Assembly (NCBI RefSeq): GCF_007786455.1
Contig: NZ_VNJK01000001.1
Span: 2,573,765-2,637,764 of the forward strand
Source of the DNA: Paenibacillus agilis
GTDB taxonomy: Bacteria; Bacillota; Bacilli; Paenibacillales; Paenibacillaceae
DNA: 64,000 nucleotides
Direction: 5' to 3'
Positions 35,783 to 45,500 of this stretch are shown one piece after another; the first letter of the stretch is position 1, and each line of letters begins with the position of its first letter. Position numbers and translations under genes: made by a program. The notes under the pieces are model-generated. The model made no database searches. It was not told the origin of the DNA and was given only the letters and a program-made list of their open reading frames with translations.

Positions 35783-37276
35783 CTACTGAATGGCAGCATC
35801 TTCGTCACTGCGCCATAAATATCGACGCATAGCGTCAGCTATTGCGACAAATGTTACTAAGTCAAACACGAGTGTAAATAAAAACTCATGCTTGGATAAA
35901 TCCGCATCACCAGCACCGATAATGGAAACGAAAATACCGGATAAGCCCAGCAAAATCATTCCTAAAATGAGCGGCAACCGCTGAATATGCCTCATATGCT
36001 TGGCCTTCACAGCTGTAATAAAAGATGGCATATATAAACCAACAATGAGAATGACCCAAAGGATGACGAAGCCGAACGTTTTTGGTGCTAATGCATGCTT
36101 AACATTACTGTAAAGCGAGAAGAATGTGGTTTTCTCTCCAAATTCCCTGCCCGCAGATTGTTCGTAGTTACCCATCGCAGGCGGCCTTATCGTAAAGGCA
36201 TGTTTCGCTGCAATATCCAGCATTTTAAACGCTTGACTTGGATTCGTAAGGTAGTAAGCCAATATCGAGCCGAATCCATATTTACTATAGAAATGATCCT
36301 CTAGTATTTTGGAATCCACATCTACAGTTGTGAATGGCTCAAAATAGATGCTTTTATTTAGAACGGCATATTGTGGATCAATGCCGAAGGATTTCAACGT
36401 AGCTTCAGGGTCTTCTGATTCCATCAAAACACCACGGGTCATAGCATGATACGCGTTAATATTTACGAATTCTTTCGGAATTAACACATAGGTACCAATT
36501 CCCGAAAGAAATAAAGCCACGAGAATCGATGACATCCAAATACGGAAAGATCGCTCCTTACGTATAAAGACGAGCACAGCACCAGTAACCGCAAGAATGA
36601 CACCAACAGGAGCATTTTGCTGCTTACTCGTTGTTAGAATTAGTGCGCTAATAAAGAACACAGCCATTAGCACGTAATCGTTATAGCGATTGCGATACAT
36701 TAACAAACCCGCAGCGAACACAAGCATAGTCATAATTAACATGATGCTTTCACTGAAGAAGGAATTGAAAAAGGCCGTATACGCCGTATCTGCAAATATA
36801 AAGATGGCGATCAAGGCAATTGGGTAGCCGTATTTTCGAGGAATTTTCCAAGTTAGACTCTCGATAAATAGATAAATGGCGATCGTGTACATGGCAAGAA
36901 AAATAATGGTTTGAAAACGAATATCAAATAGTTGATCACTGTAAAATAGTTCATTTAACCAAATAGCTAAGCGAATAAAATACGAATGTGATGAGAATAA
37001 AGCAGCTGCATGCTCATTAAAGTGCTGAAATATACCATACTCTTTAACGAAATAGCCAAAGAAATGCGTCTTATAGTCTGGATTCAAAATATACAAACCG
37101 TTGCTATAAATAATCCGTGAATAGTCTCCGTTATCCGCCATCCCGATATAAGGGGGCACAAACAAGGCAATTATTGTGACGAGCAAAACTCCAGCGGCTG
37201 CGAGCATAGCCGGAGATACATACCGACTCAGCGAAATGAGTATGCTTTTTACGCGTATGTTCCCTCTCTCCGTCAT
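35783..37276 (-). CDS. Polytopic membrane protein of the exopolysaccharide operon (GT-C-like)
   Basis: The 497-residue protein has about 10-11 membrane helices and a large loop near residues 45-95 opening with PPYIGMADNGDYSRI. Asp and Asn shortly after the first helix are typical of GT-C glycosyltransferases that use polyprenyl-phosphate sugars. I do not recognise a named family. Its neighbour GT2 (38561) would supply such a lipid-linked sugar. B. subtilis ydaJKLMN has no counterpart, so it may decorate the polymer. The gap to ydaL is 32 bp and to ydaJ 27 bp. Confidence 0.65.
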   Translation of the reverse strand: MTERGNIRVKSILISLSRYVSPAMLAAAGVLLVTIIALFVPPYIGMADNGDYSRIIYSNGLYILNPDYKTHFFGYFVKEYGIFQHFNEHAAALFSSHSYFIRLAIWLNELFYSDQLFDIRFQTIIFLAMYTIAIYLFIESLTWKIPRKYGYPIALIAIFIFADTAYTAFFNSFFSESIMLIMTMLVFAAGLLMYRNRYNDYVLMAVFFISALILTTSKQQNAPVGVILAVTGAVLVFIRKERSFRIWMSSILVALFLSGIGTYVLIPKEFVNINAYHAMTRGVLMESEDPEATLKSFGIDPQYAVLNKSIYFEPFTTVDVDSKILEDHFYSKYGFGSILAYYLTNPSQAFKMLDIAAKHAFTIRPPAMGNYEQSAGREFGEKTTFFSLYSNVKHALAPKTFGFVILWVILIVGLYMPSFITAVKAKHMRHIQRLPLILGMILLGLSGIFVSIIGAGDADLSKHEFLFTLVFDLVTFVAIADAMRRYLWRSDEDAAIQ

Positions 37277-37303
37277 CAGCTCTTCACCCTTTCTGTAATT
37301 CCA

Positions 37304-38452
37304 TTAATGCGCATAGGCCAATAAAGCCATTAAATTATCAAATGAGTATGCTTGCTGTGAGGCAACGTCCCCATATCCCCCATCAAGCTTCGTCCCGCTA
37401 TTGCGAACTTGATATTGCTCCATTCGTTGAATGCTTGCTTGATACAAATCTTCATCTCCGAGCTCAGATCCGATCATAGCAGCAATCGCATATATAGCAG
37501 TAGACTGGATGTCCGTCGTAGCTTTGCCTTCTTTCGTATATTGCCCAAACAGGGTTCCTGCTTGCACCTGCTCTTTGATAAATGTAATACTCGCTGGATT
37601 ATGTTGCTTCACTTCAACAAGCGATAAAATAGTTAGGAGTGACTCAACCGTATTAATACGTTCTGACTGATACGTCTCCGTTTTATAGCTGTATCTCGTT
37701 TCATAAAATGGGAATTGGTCAGATAAATAACCTTTGTGCATAATGTCGAGCATGTTCCGTTGCAAGGACGCTGCTTGAGATGTTGAAATAGGCAGTAGAC
37801 CTAATGACGTAAGATCGATATAACATAACGTAATAAAGTCGTTTGTCATCTTATACGTTTCATCGTAAAAATCATACAGACGTCCGTCTTTACTGTTATG
37901 TTCGTAGAAGCGCTTGCCATATTGTTCGGCTTCCTTCGAATAACGATTATCATTAAAAGCAATGCTTGCCTCATGCAAGGCACGTATGAGTCGAAGATCA
38001 TCGACCGCAGCATTTAACGGATAGCGTTTATTTTGCTCTGGACTATATCGGTAACTAAATCCTGCTGACAAGTTGAATGTCTCCTTAGCACGATTCCACT
38101 CCGCATCGAACGCCTGCTTCTGCCCTGTTAAGGCATAATAACGCATGAGCAACCCCGCTGACTCACTCAACACTTCATGCCCGGTCGCTACTTCTGCATG
38201 CTGATCCGTGTTATGAAAATTCGTAAACACTCCATATGTTCCCGTCAACTGTTTAGAAACAAACTGGTAAAGCTGCTCTTCATTTGCTTGGGTTTGCGGC
38301 TCATCCCCATAGCTCTCTCTTGGCAGCAGCGGAGCTATCGTTGCAGGCTTGTCAGGCTGAACAGGTTTCACCACCTGCTCAGAACGGTCACAGGATGTGA
38401 GCAATAGAATAGATAAAATAAGCCCTGCACCCAATACCAATTTTTTGTTCAC
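37304..38452 (-). CDS. ydaJ: YdaJ-like GH8-family lipoprotein
   Basis: The 382-residue lipoprotein (lipobox LLTSC) carries a GH8-like (alpha/alpha)6 domain: ATGHEVLSESAGLLMRYYAL contains the acid Glu region and AAVDDLRLIRALHEA the aspartate signature. The match is to YdaJ of B. subtilis and, more distantly, to PssZ of Listeria, which cuts the organism's own exopolysaccharide. It probably trims or releases the polymer outside the cell. The GTG at 38452 has GAGG 9 bases upstream and gives a short, basic signal peptide start; the outer GTG at 38467 is less suitable. Confidence 0.82.
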   Translation of the reverse strand: MNKKLVLGAGLILSILLLTSCDRSEQVVKPVQPDKPATIAPLLPRESYGDEPQTQANEEQLYQFVSKQLTGTYGVFTNFHNTDQHAEVATGHEVLSESAGLLMRYYALTGQKQAFDAEWNRAKETFNLSAGFSYRYSPEQNKRYPLNAAVDDLRLIRALHEASIAFNDNRYSKEAEQYGKRFYEHNSKDGRLYDFYDETYKMTNDFITLCYIDLTSLGLLPISTSQAASLQRNMLDIMHKGYLSDQFPFYETRYSYKTETYQSERINTVESLLTILSLVEVKQHNPASITFIKEQVQAGTLFGQYTKEGKATTDIQSTAIYAIAAMIGSELGDEDLYQASIQRMEQYQVRNSGTKLDGGYGDVASQQAYSFDNLMALLAYAH

Positions 38453-38560
38453 CTCATTAAACCTCACCTTCGTGATTCAAAAAGGAATCATTGAGTGCTT
38501 ATTGTTTCCATTTGCATCTAGAATGAATTCGTAAACCTTCTCCATACGATGCTGATACTC

Positions 38561-39541
38561 CTACATAATCGAGGAAAACTTCGTATCTTTAGACCTGTTG
38601 GATGGCTGTATTTGCTCAAAATTGACTTCATTCTGCACAATATACAGAGGTCTGTTCTTACTTTCGTCATATATTCTGGCGATATATTCACCAATAATAC
38701 CTAGGGAAAGCATCTGTACGCCACTGAACAATGTAATAGCTACCATAATAGAAGTCCAACCCGGCTCCGTTGGAGATCCAAGCAATTTGGCACATACGGA
38801 ATAAATTAATAGGCCGAGCGCCAGTATAACCGTAACGAAACCAATACGCATAATATATTTCAGCGGCTTCGAGGAGAATGAAACAATACCATCTGTGGCA
38901 AATCTAATCATTTTTCGAAGTGGATATTTGGTTTCTCCAGCAAACCGTTCATTCCGATCGTACTCCACATACGTTTGCTTGAATCCAATCCAGCTGATCA
39001 TCCCACGAATAAACCGATTTTTTTCAGACATGCGGTTGAATATATGAGCCACTTTGCTATCAATCAGTCTGAAGTCACCAGTGTCTTTTGGAATATCTAC
39101 ATCGGACATGTAATTGAGAAATTTATAGAAGTACTTTGCTGTTACGAGCTTGAACCATGTTTCCCCTTCGCGTTTCTTCCTTTTGCCATAGACGATATCA
39201 TAGCCTTCCTCCCACTTCGCGATCATGCTTACAATAACTTCAGGAGGATCTTGCAAGTCCGCATCAATAATAACAACCGCATCACCTTTAGCCTTAGAAA
39301 TTCCTGCAGTTACCGCAGCCTGATGCCCGAAGTTTCTTGCGAAATCGATAATCTTCACGTTACCGTCGTTATGGGCAATATGAGTTAATATTTCTATAGT
39401 ACGATCACGGCTTCCATCATTGACAAAAATAAGTTCATAAGCATAGTTCGTACGACTCATTACTTCCGTCAACGTTTCATAACAATGTTCAATAACTTCC
39501 TCTTCGTAATAAGCGGGTATCACGACAGATATAAGTTTCAC
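38561..39541 (-). CDS. Polyprenol-phosphate glycosyltransferase (GtrB/DPM1-like GT2)
   Basis: The 326-residue protein has a GT2 domain (VVIPAYYEEEV; FVNDGSRDRT; DADLQDPPE) and two C-terminal helices (MRIGFVTVILALGLLIYSVC; LFSGVQMLSLGIIGEYIARI). This is the layout of GtrB/CsbB enzymes that load a sugar onto undecaprenyl phosphate. The start is GTG 39541 behind GAGGAG. It is first in the operon, so a lipid-linked sugar is probably made for the membrane protein at 35783. A GtrA-like flippase is encoded about 1.3 kb upstream. Confidence 0.88.
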   Translation of the reverse strand: MKLISVVIPAYYEEEVIEHCYETLTEVMSRTNYAYELIFVNDGSRDRTIEILTHIAHNDGNVKIIDFARNFGHQAAVTAGISKAKGDAVVIIDADLQDPPEVIVSMIAKWEEGYDIVYGKRKKREGETWFKLVTAKYFYKFLNYMSDVDIPKDTGDFRLIDSKVAHIFNRMSEKNRFIRGMISWIGFKQTYVEYDRNERFAGETKYPLRKMIRFATDGIVSFSSKPLKYIMRIGFVTVILALGLLIYSVCAKLLGSPTEPGWTSIMVAITLFSGVQMLSLGIIGEYIARIYDESKNRPLYIVQNEVNFEQIQPSNRSKDTKFSSIM

Positions 39542-39704
39542 GTTATTACTCCTCTCATTCTTATAAAAATATGAATCCTGACTCACGACCTGGATAAGTT
39601 CAGCATTTCGTCACGCCTTCACAATCACAAAAATAATACTTTATACCTATGATTATCAGCAATTATGTGAAAATGATCAAGGATAAATAATGCACATCCC
39701 TATC

Positions 39705-39710
39705 ATTATA
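39705..39710 (-). promoter_or_regulatory. Candidate -10 box for the exopolysaccharide operon
   Basis: TATAAT occurs on the minus strand about 165 bp before the first operon gene. No clean -35 sits at 16-18 bp. A search by eye for a c-di-GMP riboswitch in 39542-39840 found none. The rest of 39542-39847 shows nothing else clear. Confidence 0.3.
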
Positions 39711-39847
39711 GTTCTGTAGACTTAACAATTTCTGAACAAAATGATGTACCCATTGTAGTCCAACTCGAATCAGAAAATAAAAGGTAATACCTGTAACGTG
39801 AATTCAAGCCTGTCGCTGCGCCGTTTTTCTGTTGCATAATCAAAAAT

Positions 39848-39883
39848 GAAGGCTCTCCACTTCTACTGAAGATGGAAAGCCTC
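39848..39883 (-). terminator. Terminator after YhhN-family gene
   Basis: On the minus strand AGGCTTTCCA and TGGAGAGCCT form a stem followed by TCATTTTTG, 78 bp downstream of the YhhN stop. Confidence 0.75.
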
Positions 39884-39960
39884 GGTATAAAATAAATGTT
39901 TCCAGTCTTCGTTCATCATTCCAGCAGATACCGATAACCAATCGCAAGTAGCTGCACCCG

Positions 39961-40671
39961 TTATTGCAACAGGTGCACGAGTGGTGCATATACGATACAG
40001 ATTTGAGCGATCCCGTATGTAATCCATATCCATAAACGAGGATTTCTCATTTTTCTTCCACCGATATCGAACCATCCTATTAAGAAGTCTGACCATACAA
40101 ATAGCAGTCCGCCTACAAGTGGAAGCAGCCACAGACCTCCTACTGCCTGCCACAAGCCCGCAGCATACACTGCCGTAAACCCAACAAGCAAGCCATAAAC
40201 CGCTGCTCCGTTCACAATTGCTCTTGGCTGTGTAGGTACATTTAGGATGCGTCTCCATACGTATAATTGCGTTACAATAAGAACAATTGCACATGCAATG
40301 AAAGCCTCATTATAAATTGTTAATCCATTTGAATCAGCAATTTGCGTAAAAGAAATCATATAACATAGGTGTCCTAGGCCAAATGTGATCATGCCGCCAA
40401 TGATAGGATGACGCCAGGGCAATAATGCAGCCATCGATAAATCTCCAATAAAAGAAAGAGACATCCCCGCAGCCAGCCATACATAAGGTGTTGCGAAATC
40501 TGCCGATGCCGCTACTAGCCACGAAGTTACAACGAGCAAGCTGCTGAATAACATGCACAACATCTTCGGAAACTTACGTTGTCCAGAAACGTCTTGTGAA
40601 GCTTGAAATGCTGCCGTAATAATTGTGCATAATTGCGCAATTCCTACTATTATCCATATTGAATTGTTCAA
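39961..40671 (-). CDS. YhhN/TMEM86-family membrane protein
   Basis: The 236-residue protein has seven to eight membrane helices and the family pattern GMSLSFIGDLSMA ... GGMITFGLGHLCYM ... FVWSDFLIGW, with Asp in the SDxxxG helix shared by lysoplasmalogenase-type YhhN/TMEM86 proteins. Bacterial members are of uncertain function. TTG 40671 is chosen because GGGAGG lies 11 bases upstream; the longer frame to 40836 encodes a basic, unrelated leader that overlaps gtrA. Confidence 0.78.
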   Translation of the reverse strand: MNNSIWIIVGIAQLCTIITAAFQASQDVSGQRKFPKMLCMLFSSLLVVTSWLVAASADFATPYVWLAAGMSLSFIGDLSMAALLPWRHPIIGGMITFGLGHLCYMISFTQIADSNGLTIYNEAFIACAIVLIVTQLYVWRRILNVPTQPRAIVNGAAVYGLLVGFTAVYAAGLWQAVGGLWLLPLVGGLLFVWSDFLIGWFDIGGRKMRNPRLWIWITYGIAQICIVYAPLVHLLQ

Positions 40672-40810
40672 GGTGATTTTAACCTCCCAATATGTTATCA
40701 GATTCATTTTTAAACGTATCTGATTTAAGGTTATTTTAACATTTCTAATAAATGACATTATCCAACGTATGTCCAATTGAACTTCCATCACTACCAATTG
40801 CAATTGATAG

Positions 40811-41248
40811 TTACAATTTCGCAGCTCGATTCGCAAATGTTATATATTTATGGCCAACATAATTAAATATCGTGAACAAGCCTGAAGCCATTAATATAGA
40901 TAGATTTTCATACAGCAAAGGCGACATAAATTGCTCAAAGCTCTCTGCCATTTTTATAATCCAATACCCTATATAGTAAGCCGTGAAGTAAGCCACGATA
41001 TTAACTCCAATAAACTTAATAGCGGTTGAAGCATTCGACGTAGATGACTGCACTTGAAACGTATATTTTTTATTTAAAATATAGCTGCAAATGCCACCTA
41101 TTATATTTCCGATTGCTGTAGAAGCCCAGTAATTCAACGATACGACGTTAAATAAGACATAGATAGACGTCAGGCCAATTATCGTATTGATTACGCCCAC
41201 TACTAGAAATCTGGCAAACATAAACTTCTGAAAAAAGGATTTCACCAT
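40811..41248 (-). CDS. GtrA-family membrane protein
   Basis: The 145-residue protein has four helices of the GtrA type (FLVVGVINTIIGLTSIYVLF; NIIGGICSYILNKKYTF; FTIFNYVGHKYITF). GtrA proteins are thought to flip undecaprenyl-phosphate sugars across the membrane for GtrB partners. The nearby GtrB-like GT2 (38561-39541) on the same strand is the likely partner, although the YhhN gene and a terminator separate them. Confidence 0.88.
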   Translation of the reverse strand: MVKSFFQKFMFARFLVVGVINTIIGLTSIYVLFNVVSLNYWASTAIGNIIGGICSYILNKKYTFQVQSSTSNASTAIKFIGVNIVAYFTAYYIGYWIIKMAESFEQFMSPLLYENLSILMASGLFTIFNYVGHKYITFANRAAKL

Positions 41249-41404
41249 ATTTATAATCTTCTCCAGTTAATTAACTACCTCTATATACATAATAGAACAT
41301 AATAGAAGAGATTCCTTCATATTAACACGGATAATGCTCATACCTACTCTTCTACACCGCTAGCAACATTCCTCATGAACTGAATCAACTGATCTGCTGG
41401 TTCC

Positions 41405-42307
41405 CTATGAAAGTTCCGATACGATCTTCTCACACAGCTCATGTGTACGTAAAGAACGTTCTCCGCTTGTTTCAAACGGCTGTCCATTTCGAACACAAGT
41501 AATGAAATGGTCGATCATATCGACAAAGCCTCTACGATACAACGTTGTCGTCCAGTCGCCAAAAGGCTGGTACTGTTCCGTCTGATTCACAAATGCGGTC
41601 GTGTGCACCATGTTGTTGACCACAAACTTCTTTTGATTCCCCATGATTTCAAGACGTTCTTCTGTTACACCAGTCTGACGATGCATGATACCAATCCCCG
41701 TTGTGTTACCTGCGACTACGTTTAAAATAATATAGTGCAACAATCCTTCTTCTATTTTGGCCTGCACATGCATATCCACATTCGCTTCCCCAACATAAGC
41801 AAGCAAAGTATCTATTACATGAATATAATCATCCAATATCGTTGTACGAATATCGGATAGTGGACCCGTTCTATTTTTCTGCAGCAAAATGGTCTCCGGA
41901 TTATGTATTTCTGCCTTTACATTTCGATACATCGGGGCAAATCGACGATTGAAGCCTACCATAAGTCCAACACCACGTTGTTTAGCTAGCGATACAAGTT
42001 GTTCGGTTTCACCCAATGTATAAGCAATCGGCTTATCGACAAATACATGCACACCTGCTTCGATAAGTTCACGGACAATAATCGGATGAGCTTCCGTAGC
42101 TGCATGGACGAAAGCAGCGTCAGTCTTCGTAGCTATCAGTTCTTGTACCGAAGCACACTTATGTGCAACCCGATATTGCTGTGCAACTTGATTGACAACC
42201 TCTTGATTGCGACTTGCAATCGATAACTCCACATCTGCTCTCGTTCCTAAAATAGGCAGATAGGCTTTCTTCGCAATATCCCCAATACCGATAACTCCAA
42301 TTTTCAT
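41405..42307 (-). CDS. Gfo/Idh/MocA family oxidoreductase
   Basis: The 300-residue protein has an NAD(P)-binding Rossmann domain (GVIGIGDIAKKAYLPIL) with the dinucleotide loop and the family's DKP motif (VFVDKPIAYT, variant of EKP), then the alpha/beta substrate domain with catalytic-region VGFNRRFAP and DDYIHVIDTL. Family members oxidise or reduce sugars, inositols and sugar nucleotides. ATG 42307 is chosen because GGGAGG lies 10 bases upstream. It is monocistronic. The substrate is unknown; a role in sugar supply for surface glycans would fit its neighbours. Confidence 0.87.
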   Translation of the reverse strand: MKIGVIGIGDIAKKAYLPILGTRADVELSIASRNQEVVNQVAQQYRVAHKCASVQELIATKTDAAFVHAATEAHPIIVRELIEAGVHVFVDKPIAYTLGETEQLVSLAKQRGVGLMVGFNRRFAPMYRNVKAEIHNPETILLQKNRTGPLSDIRTTILDDYIHVIDTLLAYVGEANVDMHVQAKIEEGLLHYIILNVVAGNTTGIGIMHRQTGVTEERLEIMGNQKKFVVNNMVHTTAFVNQTEQYQPFGDWTTTLYRRGFVDMIDHFITCVRNGQPFETSGERSLRTHELCEKIVSELS

Positions 42308-42516
42308 AATAAAATTGCCTCCCATATGAGGTGATAGTCAATATCATCATAACACTTTCAGGCCTTGAACTGGTATAAAGATCATTTCATCAGCATTAGC
42401 CTCCATCACAGATTTAACTGCCTAACATATATATGGTACAAATAGGCGTGCAGCCTCAATTGTTCGGAACATGCACCCTAATTCATACTTCAGATTCAAA
42501 TGAAGGAGGAGACACA

Positions 42517-45500
42517 TTGCCATTTATTGTTCGCTTTTCAGATAATGATGTAGGTGCTATTACGTTTACAGGAAATACGCTTGGGTTATCCGGCCTGAAT
42601 GGTGTTCCAGGAACACAAGATTTTATTGGTGCGCTTGTCACAACAAATACATCTCTTCAGTTAGGAAACTTTCCACCGGGTACCACCAACGATTTCAATC
42701 TAGATAATTCCAGCGCTATTCTTCGACTACCCTCAGGAAGTAGCGTTCTTTATGCGGAGCTTGTTTGGGCAGGTACGTATGCCGTTACCAATGGAACTAC
42801 TAACTTTGCTCCCTTTATCGATAAGTCCGTCTCCATCACGACGCCGCAAAATACAACACTAAGTGTGGCCCCTGATCCTGCAACAGCCCAACTACTGTTT
42901 ATTAACGGTAACTTTAACTACTTCCGTTCTGCCAACGTTACCTCCATTATTCAGGCCGGAGGCGCTGGTACGTATACGGTTGGCGGTGTGGTCGGAAACA
43001 TTGAAAACGTAAGTACATCTTCAGGTAACCATTGTGGATGGACATTGTGTGTCGTGTACAAAGACCCAACTCTTCCATTCCGTAACTTAAGCCTAAATGT
43101 CGGGATTGTTGATATTGAGTTTGCGAGTACCCCTTCTGTTGATTTTCCAATTACAGGTTTCTCCACTCCAGTAACTGGGCCTGTAACGGGAAGAGTTCAG
43201 CTATGTGCAGGGGATGGTGATGCGAACAAATCGGGGGATCAGGTACTATTCGGGCCTAATACGTCCAGCTTGACCTTCCTCTCTGGACCGAATAACCTCC
43301 AGAACAACTTTTTCGCCTCGCAAATGAACAACGATAGCGGAAATTTGGATACATCCGGCACGTTCGGCACGCGTAATATGCTCCAAGGAGCCCCAGGGGC
43401 CAACGTCGTCGCGGGCAGACAAGGATGGGATATTACCAATGTAAGTATTTCTAATATTTTAGGAAACAGTCAAACCTCTGCCGTACTAGAATTACGTACA
43501 CAGGGTGACGGTTATTCGATTTATGCGTTAGGGCTTTATTTTGATATTAATGCCCCACAGATCAATGTCAACAAGACGGTGAATGCGGTTCAAGCTGCGG
43601 TCGGGGATACCTTAACTTACAACGTCACGGTCACTAATACGGGGCTAGCTTCAGCAAACTCAACGGTTGTTGTGGATCCATTGCCAAACAACACACAGCT
43701 CGTTTCTGGCAGTGTGTTAATTAACGGTTCCCCTGCCCCAGCCGGTTCAAACCCTGCCGTAGGAATTCCAGTTGGAACACTTGCAACAGGACAATCCGTG
43801 AAGGTTACATTTAGCGTAACGGTCATATCAATACCGCCAAGCGGAGTAATTTCTAACCAGGCATCTGCACGTTTTCAATTTGAAAGTGTCCCTGGTGTCA
43901 TCACAGATGGGGATATTCCATCTAACGAAGTAGATGTTCCGATTCTAGCGCCATCACTTAGTTTAACAAAAACAGCAGTACCGCTCTCTGGTGCTCCTGG
44001 TGATACCATTACCTATACATTCGTAGTAACGAATACAGGCTCGGTTACACTGACGAATGTACGTCTTGTAGACGACGTGCTCGGATTGATCGATACGATT
44101 TCCAGCTTAGCTCCAGGAGCAGCCTCTGTCTTTAATGTCGACTTTGTTCTGCCTTTCCTTCCTACAGGAAATTTAACCAATACAGCCACTGCCACATCGG
44201 ATCAAACGGGCCCTACAACAGATACTGCAACTGTACTCATCTTACCGTCCTTTAATTTATCGATTACCAAAACTCCTGATCGTTTCTCAGGCGCACCAGG
44301 AGATGTCGTCACTTATACGTTGACTGTAACGAACCATTCAAATGCTCCTCTAACGAACGTTACCGTGAATGACTCTTTAACAGGATTCACAACAACGATT
44401 CCTACCCTTGCTGCAGGTGCCGTTCAAACCTTCACAGAAACATTCACCATCCCAGCCACTGCTACTGCAGGGACTACTTTCACAAACGTAGCTACAGCCA
44501 CCTCCAACGAAACCCCTCCAGCATCCGATCAGACTACTGTTGTGGTAACACCCGTACCTAGTTTAATTATTTTCAAAACAGTTGATCAAGCTACTGCCGC
44601 GCCAGGAGAGATCGTAAACTATACGATTACGGTCACAAATGCAGGAAATGAAACATTAACAAATGTTAGGATTCTCGACCCGACAATTGGAGTCGATCAA
44701 ACTTTCGATGCCCTTGATCCAGGGGATAGTGTCCAGATCGTCACCCCGTTTGCTATTCCGATTACGGCTGTACAGGGCGATGTAATTGTGAATACTGCAA
44801 CCGTGACATCCAATCAGACACCTCCAGAACAAGCCAATGCTGTCGTAACCGTTGTGGGTGAGCCCGCTATCGTGTTAACAAAATCCGTTTCGCCAACAGA
44901 AGCGTCCCCTGGAAGCACAGTGACCTACACGTTTGTTGTTACCAATACAGGAAATACACCGTTAACAAACGTAAGTCTTATCGATCCACTGCTTGGCCTT
45001 GATCAACCGCTAGGAACATTAGCTGTTGGTGAAACGAGAACGATTAACTTCCCATTTGTCGTTCCAAATAGTACGATTACTCCATTCATAAACGTTGCCA
45101 CTGCCTCTGGCAGCTTCGGTCCACAAATCGTGACTGACACCGATTCGGCTTCATTAGAAATACTCATACCCGAATTTACGTTAACGAAAACGGTCGATCG
45201 CGCACAAGCCAACCCAGGAGATACTGTCAACTTTACATTCGTGATTACCAACACAGGTAATGTCACCTTAACCAACGTGGTCATTTCCGATCCATTGCTA
45301 TCTTATCTCGAAACCATTAATCAGCTTGCACCTGGTGCAACGGTAACAGAAACGATTCCTTTTGATATCCCAGAAGATGCACTGGCAGGTGCGGTATTTA
45401 CCAATACAGTAACTGTCACTCCTACAGAAACAGGGCCGAAGCAAGCATCGGTTGACGTTACCGTCAACCCTGCCCCTGCGATCGAGCTCACGAAAACACC

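Noticed and set aside
39542..39960. Possible c-di-GMP riboswitch before the exopolysaccharide operon
   Set aside because: Both strands were read for the conserved GEMM core and no match was found.
39863..40294. Minus-strand 143-codon ORF inside the YhhN region
   Set aside because: It overlaps a well-supported membrane protein gene in another frame and has an amino-acid make-up (many Cys/Arg) typical of a shadow.
42433..42516. Upstream ATG start for the DUF11 protein
   Set aside because: There is no ribosome site at 42433, while GAAGGAGG is well placed before TTG 42517, which also gives the family-like N-terminus.
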